Shown one piece after another: positions 58,095 to 64,000 of a stretch of 64,000 nt of DNA (position 1 is its first letter; the number at the start of each line of letters is the position of its first letter). The notes beneath the pieces are model-generated. The model saw only the letters and a program-made list of their open reading frames with translations. It was not told where the DNA came from and did no database searches. The stretch covers positions 4,255,341 to 4,319,340 of the forward strand of contig KK106984.1 in assembly GCA_000611775.1 (NCBI GenBank). The letters are read 5' to 3'. The DNA comes from Umbilicaria muhlenbergii. Taxonomy: Eukaryota > Ascomycota > Lecanoromycetes > Umbilicariales > Umbilicariaceae. Both the position numbers and the translations under genes were made by a program.

Positions 58095-58979
58095 ATGCGG
58101 CGCGCTTGCTCCAAGATGCTGATCCTCGCTCTCATTACCTTCTTTGCCTACCATACATCTGCTCAGCAGAACACCTTTTTCAATCCTCCTAACACCGCAT
58201 ATGGTCAGATAGTTCACAACTATACCCTGGACGAGGTATGGCCGCTGGGCTCCGTCCAGAACATCACGTGGTCAACATCGTACACGAATTCGACCTTGAT
58301 ATTGTGGCAAAACGACAACCCAAATCCCGAAACCTTTATTGGTAGGCATCACCCGTCGTAAAGAAGGTCGTATGCTTATCGTTCAACCCATCCTGAAGAG
58401 TCAGGACGCAGTCCGGGCTTTTACTACTGGAATCCTGTTACAACGACTCAGGATTTGGCCAATGGGTCGGTCTTCTTCTTTCAGATTCAAGATCTTTCGG
58501 GCTCCGGGAACGTCTTCGGCAGCCATTATTTCAACATCACAGCTAGTAGTGCGACCTCGAGTACCTCTTCTGTAGCAGCGACTTCCACTACAGCCTCAGC
58601 GACCGCATCAGCAGGCGCCGCTACGGTAACCGAGACCGTACCTAATCTACCACAATCCTCCGCGAGCTCTTCGAGTGACATGAGCAGCAGTACCAAGGCC
58701 GGCATTGGCGTCGGCGTCGGTATCGGTGTACCTTTCATCGCCGCAATAGCTTTTGGCTTCTTTCTTCTAGGCCGAAGGAAAACGCGAAGGAACACGGTTC
58801 CACCCGCTTACGGCGGGCACAATGAGATGTACGGGCCAACGGGCCCACACAAGTCGCCCGGGGCAGGACTCCAAGAGATGCCTGGAGATCAACTTCATGA
58901 GATGCCTGCGCAGTATCAGGGACAAGAGCTATCGGGGCAGGGAATTCGCGCGGAACTGCCAGCTAGGCATGTACAGTGA
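58095..58979 (+). CDS. Secreted-domain single-pass membrane protein (wall-sensor-like)
   Basis: Fungal single-pass protein, probably at the cell surface. Exons are 58095..58341 and 58405..58979; the intron is phase 1 and joins PETFIG to RSPGFYYW. 273 residues. A signal peptide is clear (MRRACSKMLILALITFFAYHTSAQ). The ~110-residue extracellular part has several N-glycosylation sites and the pattern VWPLGSVQNITWSTSY, FFFQIQDLSGSGNVFGSHYFNIT. A Ser/Thr/Ala-rich stalk follows. The membrane segment is GIGVGVGIGVPFIAAIAFGFFLL with an RRKTRR stop-transfer. The cytosolic tail of about 60 residues is Gly/Pro/Gln-rich with short EMPG-type repeats. The layout resembles Mid2/Wsc-like stress sensors, but no Cys-rich WSC domain is present. 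Confidence 0.78.
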
Positions 58980-59633
58980 TTGCGTGAGAGCTTAGTGTGA
59001 CTTGGTGGATGCATTCAGGATATCTTGCTCGTTTATCGCTACTGTGATGCCAGCGCTGCCGATAATGAGTTTATGAAGATACTACGTACTTAGCGCGTGT
59101 TCACTGTATCATTATAAAGTCTTTTGACGAATGTGTAAAAGACCCTATAATCGACTGGCAAGGCAAGCGAAAGCACACATTTCCATACATACACGTAGCA
59201 TCAAGCAGCCTACGCATGGCGGCCATGGACCTTGCCCGGATCATCACCATAATCTATAATCACACTCATGTACTAAACCTCCTTTTATGTGGCTCTGAGA
59301 AGGAACAATAATTGATTTCATGACCTACGCATTAATTTTCCAGTAAGACACATACAAGGTGAAATGACCTGGATGAGAACAGTAACATAGTAGCGAAACC
59401 AGTAGGACTTAAAAACAGACAACAATGATCTTCGAGGGCTCCAGCGATGCCACCCAGATACCTTAGTTGCACAAGGGACCGGGAGGCATCGTAGAAACTT
59501 TGCGGCCGCTAGCGCTAGTGTTGTAATTCATAGCAGGGTTCGTCGTCGGCAATATCGAGTTTCGTGATCGCAAGCCTCCAGTGACAGATTCACTGTTGTC
59601 TTGTTACCAGCATACTTCGAGAATCATTCATAA
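58980..59633. other. Intergenic, no gene seen
   Basis: About 650 bp; the 3' part leads into the CobW GTPase gene. No gene seen. Confidence 0.5.
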
Positions 59634-61115
59634 ATGTCAGATATGGACTTGGACGAGGAACCTCCGAGTCTTGTGGACGTCCGCGAGGTCGCTCTAGAAG
59701 CTCCCAGCGGCACGGATATGGCTACCCAAATGCAGGACCTGGGCCTCGTTCGGGTACCAATAACGATTGTGACAGGTAGATTTGAGCGAATGCCGTGGTT
59801 TCTCAATCTGCTGACTACTCGTAATCAGGCTATCTCGGCGCTGGGAAGACTACCTTATTGAATTACATACTCAAAGAACAGCATGGGAGGAAGATTGCTG
59901 TCATACTGAACGGCTTGTACACACTCTGCCCATCCAGTCACGAAACCCCGCTGACGTCGTCGCATAGAGTTCGGTGATTGTAAGATATGAACCTAAGGCT
60001 ATATCGGTGGCTTGGCCTCATTTGATGCGCAGCGGCGGACATCGAGAAGGCTTTGACTGTCAACCAAGACGGCCAGGAAGTGGAAGAGTGGTTGGAGCTT
60101 GCCAATGGCTGCATATGCTGTTCTGTAAAGTGCGTTGATACTCCCTCGATATCCCATGGTTTGTTCGATGCTGATATCACGCTGCAGAGACTCTGGCGTC
60201 AATGCTATCGAATCCTTGATGGAACGAAGAGGCGCATTCGACTACATCCTCCTCGAGACAACAGGACTTGCAGATCCAGGGAATATTGCGCCCTTGTTCT
60301 GGGTTGACGATGGTCTGGGTAGCACAATATACTTGGACGGTATCGTTACTCTTGTCGACGCCAAAAACATTTTACTGAGCCTTGACGAGGAGCCGGCTGA
60401 GGCGATGTCAGAAGAGGAAATACAAGGACCGCACATGACTACGGCGCACTTGCAGATTTCGCATGCAGACATTGTGATTATTAATAAAGCCGACATGGTG
60501 GCGACTGAGCAGCTCCAGGCGGTCAAGGAACGGGTCCAAGCTATCAATGGACTGGCCAAGATCCATATCGCCCAATTCGGCAAGGTACCGCAGCTCGATG
60601 GTGTTCTATTAGGTATCCAAGCCTATGACGGCGTAGGTACTCTCGACATTACCCAGAAGGGTCATAGTCATCTTGATCCGGTAAGATATCATCTTCTTTG
60701 CTACATTCTGTCGTGATGGCACGATCCTAATCATGAAGGTTAGACTATCTCCACAGTAAGCTTACAGGTCCCTACGCTATCCGATGCCCAGCTCTTAAGA
60801 TTCGAAGAGTGGTTACGTTTGATTCTCTGGGAGGGTACGCTCAACCCATCCGGACAGACGTCTTTACCCGCACATGCGTTCTCTATTCATCGGACTAAGG
60901 GTCGCCTCTTGATTACCTCGGGCGGTATCAAGATGGTTCAGGGTGTGCGCGAGGTATTCGAGATTGTGGACTTGAAAGACAGCGCAACAAGGCCTGGGTA
61001 TCCAAGCAACGCACAAGTCGAAGCACCGATATCTGAGGGGAAGTTGATCCTGATTGGGAGAGGTCTTGCAGATCAGCTTTGGGATTTGAGTTTGAGGAGG
61101 TATCTGCAGATCTGA
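59634..61115 (+). CDS. CobW/COG0523 GTPase (ZNG1-type metallochaperone)
   Basis: G3E-family GTPase of the CobW/COG0523 group; eukaryotic ZNG1 delivers zinc to methionine aminopeptidase. Exons are 59634..59775, 59829..59912, 59968..59979 (12 bp), 60033..60129, 60188..60680 and 60744..61115; 399 residues. The N-terminal 40 residues are acidic. P-loop [10 protein letters not shown] (about 47-56), the metal motif GCICCSVK (CxCC, about 104), the DxxG-like region [16 protein letters not shown], guanine motif NKAD, and the C-terminal CobW domain ending at [11 protein letters not shown]. Joining exon 2 to the microexon gives ILNEFGDSADIEKAL, the invariant sequence, but needs a GC donor (G|GCTTGT) at 59913. 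Either a GC-AG intron or a base error is present there. Confidence 0.88.
59968..59979 (+). other. 12-bp microexon of CobW GTPase gene
   Basis: AGTTCGGTGATT between CATAG and GTAAGA. It supplies the EFGD residues conserved in this family and restores phase between exons 2 and 4. Flanking introns are 55 and 53 bp. Confidence 0.8.
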
Positions 61116-61810
61116 TCTGCCCTTGCCCTCATCCAAGGAAATCCGCTACGGGAAACGAAAGATGCCATCTTCACTTCGCATCGCAACCAGATCTCCGTCT
61201 GAAGCAAGTGTATCTTCGGTGCGCTTCTTTGGTCTGGCCGCGGGCTCGTCATCACCACCTCATAGTCCAAGCTGGCGATAACGGAGTTTGGAGTGTTCAA
61301 GATAGGCTTGGAAATGACGGACTGAGTAGCAGCACGTAACAATCTGAGGTACCTTCGACTGTATGTCTATATCCAAATCGCAGTGGTAGAGATATGCAGC
61401 CTCACCAGATCGCAAGAGGCGGCAGAGGCGATTTTCGAAAGGCTACTTGGCTAGATCGATGATAAAAACCAAGATGCACCAGAGCACATAGGTGGCGGAT
61501 TCGGGGGCAGCAACTACGGCCCAAACTAAGACAGCTATACTACAGTCGCCTTCCAATTATCTTAAGCCTGAAGCATCAGGCTACCATCTATGCAACATCA
61601 ATAAGACACATGCGTCTCCATCGCCACTCCTATATTATTACTTCAACAGAACAGTCTTCTGATTCGTCATTCATCTATAATACTTTGGTTTGCGGCTCTC
61701 CTTCATCTTGACATCCTACTCTTCTCGTTACTGCAACTGCCTTCTTGCAACCGCCCTACTGGAGCTGCCCCGTTAACATCACCTTGACGCACACGTTCCC
61801 GTCTTCACGA
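61116..61810. other. Intergenic, no gene seen
   Basis: About 700 bp after the CobW gene. No motif-bearing frame seen. Confidence 0.5.
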
Positions 61811-62346
61811 ATGAATTCCAAAACACTCGTGCCTAGTCCGCAACCAGATGCATGCGCCATGCACGAAGCCGCCGCTGAGCACGGATGACTTTGTTTTGAG
61901 CCTTGCAAATCTCGCCCTACCCCGCTTGCATTCGATCATCTTCGCATGAGTGGTTCAATTGCTTGTATCCCGGCTGCGAAACGCGCTGCCTAAATGAGGA
62001 CGCTCTATATCTGCACTCGCAGATTCGCGGTTTTCGCAAATTTCCCTCCACTGCCAACATAGTCGCCAGCACCAAATCACAACATGCCGAACCATTTACC
62101 AATCGGGACAACCGCATCCTAGAGTATGCTGCCACAGACCCCGGACTTGGCCAGATCAATTGTCTCAACTATAACGCCGCCCTCTCAGGAGTAACGAGAT
62201 CGTCACCGCCTCTACTCAGGAGCAATATAAACGCACTTCCCATGGCTGCGGCCGTGCCTTCAAGCAGAAGCTTCGATGTTCAGCGGCATACCAGAACGCA
62301 CCAGCCTGCTGCTAAGAGGTACGTGTTCTGGGCGCTGGGATGTTAG
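61811..62346 (+). pseudogene. Degenerate C2H2 zinc-finger-like region
   Basis: An open frame (61903..62346) encodes HEWFNCLYPGCETRCLNEDALYLH, which resembles a C2H2 finger start (CxxxxC, then L and H) of the fungal type, and later a second His pair in RSFDVQRHTRTH without its cysteines. The frame has no ATG. A short ATG frame at 61811 (MNSKTLVPSPQPDAC...) stops before it. No splice pair joins the two cleanly. Either a decayed zinc-finger gene or one with an unseen 5' exon. Confidence 0.35.
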
Positions 62347-64000
62347 TGCACTGGCGAGAGGGGCTTTTTGACGGGACAAGCTACATAACCACTTACATAA
62401 CGAGCATAGGCTTTAGTATTGATTGAGGCTATGGGTGCGGGCAGAGGGTAGCGGAGATTCTATTGTGGATTGGTAGGGAATGTTTGATGCGGTCTTCATG
62501 TTGTGGTGTGATGTGGTTGTGGAGCAACGTCTACTGTTTTTTAATGTCATGATTGTGTCTTTACACATGCTGGTTGCCGATAGAAGAATCTCAAATTATG
62601 GATTGGTTGAGTAAGCATGTTACATTTGTGGTTGATCATTCAACCTTGCTTTCCTTTCTAATCCATGATTTCTCCTCTTGGTCCTTTCAACTGCAATCGT
62701 CAATCTCTCATCACTCGATGTCCACGTATTAACCCTAGCAGAGCCTATTCAATCTCTATGGACGTCTTCAAGCCGGCGACCGGTGACATGGGTTCCATGG
62801 CTCCTCTCTTCCATCCCGTTTCGATATTACCCTGAAAATGTTCATTGCTTCCGATACCTTACTCAATAGCATGAGCCGGATCCCGACTCCATCATGGAAT
62901 CGAATTTCTTTTCGACAACTGAAACATAGGTTGAGTTCGATCAGCATTTGTCGTGGGTACTTTGTCATTTGCGTGGTGTGACTATGAAGGAGGCCTGCAA
63001 CACTGTTCTCAATTGAGAAATCCATACTAACCGCCTCCTCCCAGTCAGAGAGCATTTGCGCGTGCCGCCGTAGCTCATGATGATGCAGTGGATGCACTGA
63101 GCATCACCTGAGACTACACATGACCTATTATTGCCGAGCTGGCAGCAGTGACATCCCTGGTTGGCAGGGAGCACATATGCCGTCATACAGTGCCACATAC
63201 GCTCAGTGATGGCAGTGGAACGGGACCGCCGCTTGCAGTGAAGCCTTCGATTGGCATGCTTTCATCATAGCAAATCACGGCCTCTGTCTTGGCGATATGC
63301 TGGGAGACGGTCTTATTCGTTGACTGGAATTGAAGTCTGGCTCGCGGTGGTCAACTTTCGACGAATATCTCCCCCCGTTCCGGCCCGAAGGCGAACGACA
63401 GCCGGCTCTTGTAACAACATTATATAATATTTGAACCGGGAGGAGACACACCAGCGAACAAGGCGCGTGACATTGGTACTATCGATCGTGGGGAACACCT
63501 GCGAAGGGCCCAACTCGGCGGTGTACGGTTCGGCGTTGGAGCGTCGCTGGAACGCAACCTCATCAACTACACCTAGTTAGCTTGAGTTCCTACCATTACG
63601 CAACAGAACAACGGCGAGAAACAACCTCATAACACTTGCAAAAGGCCTAGGCCTAGACAAAGGAAGGGAACTCATCGGCATAGTACAAGCTTGAGGGCGG
63701 AACAGACATTTTTCTTATGATTGACACCTACAAAGAAGTAGAGAGATTTTTCAATTATGACTAAGGATGTGGAATAGCGCGCAATCAATCTTATGGGTTC
63801 TACGCTGGGAATGGCCTACCTTTAATGTGGTGAAACCCTTCAGCCTTTCATGATTATGATTCAATTCACTCCTTTACACAATGCTCAACTTGCTGATCAC
63901 ATCCTTGTTCATAACGTCACTGACCTTGCTGACGCCTCTACTATCCGCTTAACTGAACCTTCATACCCCTCCGGTCAAATCATTCATCGATAGGTTCACC
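62347..64000. other. Window end, no supported gene
   Basis: About 1.65 kb with only short frames. A 47-codon ATG frame lies at 63850-63993; it could be the first exon of a gene running past the window but has no recognisable motif. Confidence 0.4.

Noticed and set aside
63850-63993. 47-codon ATG frame near the window end
   Set aside because: No motif, no clear splice site; cannot be supported as a gene.
1-64000. Secondary-metabolite cluster, tRNA genes, CRISPR arrays or intact transposons
   Set aside because: No polyketide, peptide or terpene synthase, no cloverleaf with A/B boxes, no spaced direct-repeat array and no transposase or reverse-transcriptase motif was seen on either strand.

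Overview
The window is nuclear DNA of a filamentous ascomycete (Pezizomycotina-type). Genes are spaced 0.3-1 kb apart. Introns are mostly 45-90 bp with GTRNGY donors and YAG acceptors. The families present (mannitol-1-phosphate dehydrogenase, SUR7/PalI protein, Kre9-like GPI protein, bifunctional HPPK-DHPS, phocein, fungal NLR) fit that group. There are no operons, tRNA genes, CRISPR arrays or viral genes that I can see. All gene models below were built by eye from splice signals, reading-frame phase and protein motifs. Spans include introns, and exon limits are given in the evidence.

Layout. 0-5 kb: SUR7/PalI membrane protein, mannitol-1-phosphate 5-dehydrogenase, an unknown protein. 6-9 kb: an unknown Cys-rich protein and a small acidic repeat protein. 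9-16 kb: folate synthesis (HPPK-DHPS), nitronate monooxygenase-like protein, enoyl-CoA hydratase/isomerase, L-fuconate dehydratase-type enolase. 17-28 kb: unknown polytopic membrane protein, Kre9-like GPI wall protein, RBM25-type splicing factor, mitochondrial ribosomal protein bS21m, unknown Pro-rich protein, AhpD-like protein. 28-42 kb: dihydroorotate dehydrogenase, CHIP-type TPR/U-box ligase, YCII protein, a Nudix protein carrying an SH3 domain, RpiB-like and TIM-like sugar-phosphate isomerases, acyl-CoA-binding protein, TDP1, MOB4/phocein. 42-49 kb: a gene-poor island with gene relics and simple repeats, ending in an ankyrin-ZZ gene. 49-54 kb: a 1261-residue fungal NLR (patatin, NB-ARC, helical repeats, ankyrin). 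55-64 kb: Fringe-like GT31 glycosyltransferase, a single-pass wall-sensor-like protein, a CobW/ZNG1 GTPase, and a degenerate C2H2 region.

Most genes are independent housekeeping genes, and no biosynthetic cluster is present. Two groups may work together. The RpiB-like and TIM-like genes are neighbours on the same strand and match the pair of tetrulose-phosphate isomerases known from bacterial erythritol/threitol breakdown. The patatin NLR, the convergent ankyrin-ZZ gene and the decayed island beside them look like a fast-evolving self/non-self or immunity locus.

The two most unusual items are a Nudix hydrolase with a complete SH3 domain inserted inside the Nudix fold, and the patatin-NB-ARC-ankyrin NLR with nearly identical terminal repeats.
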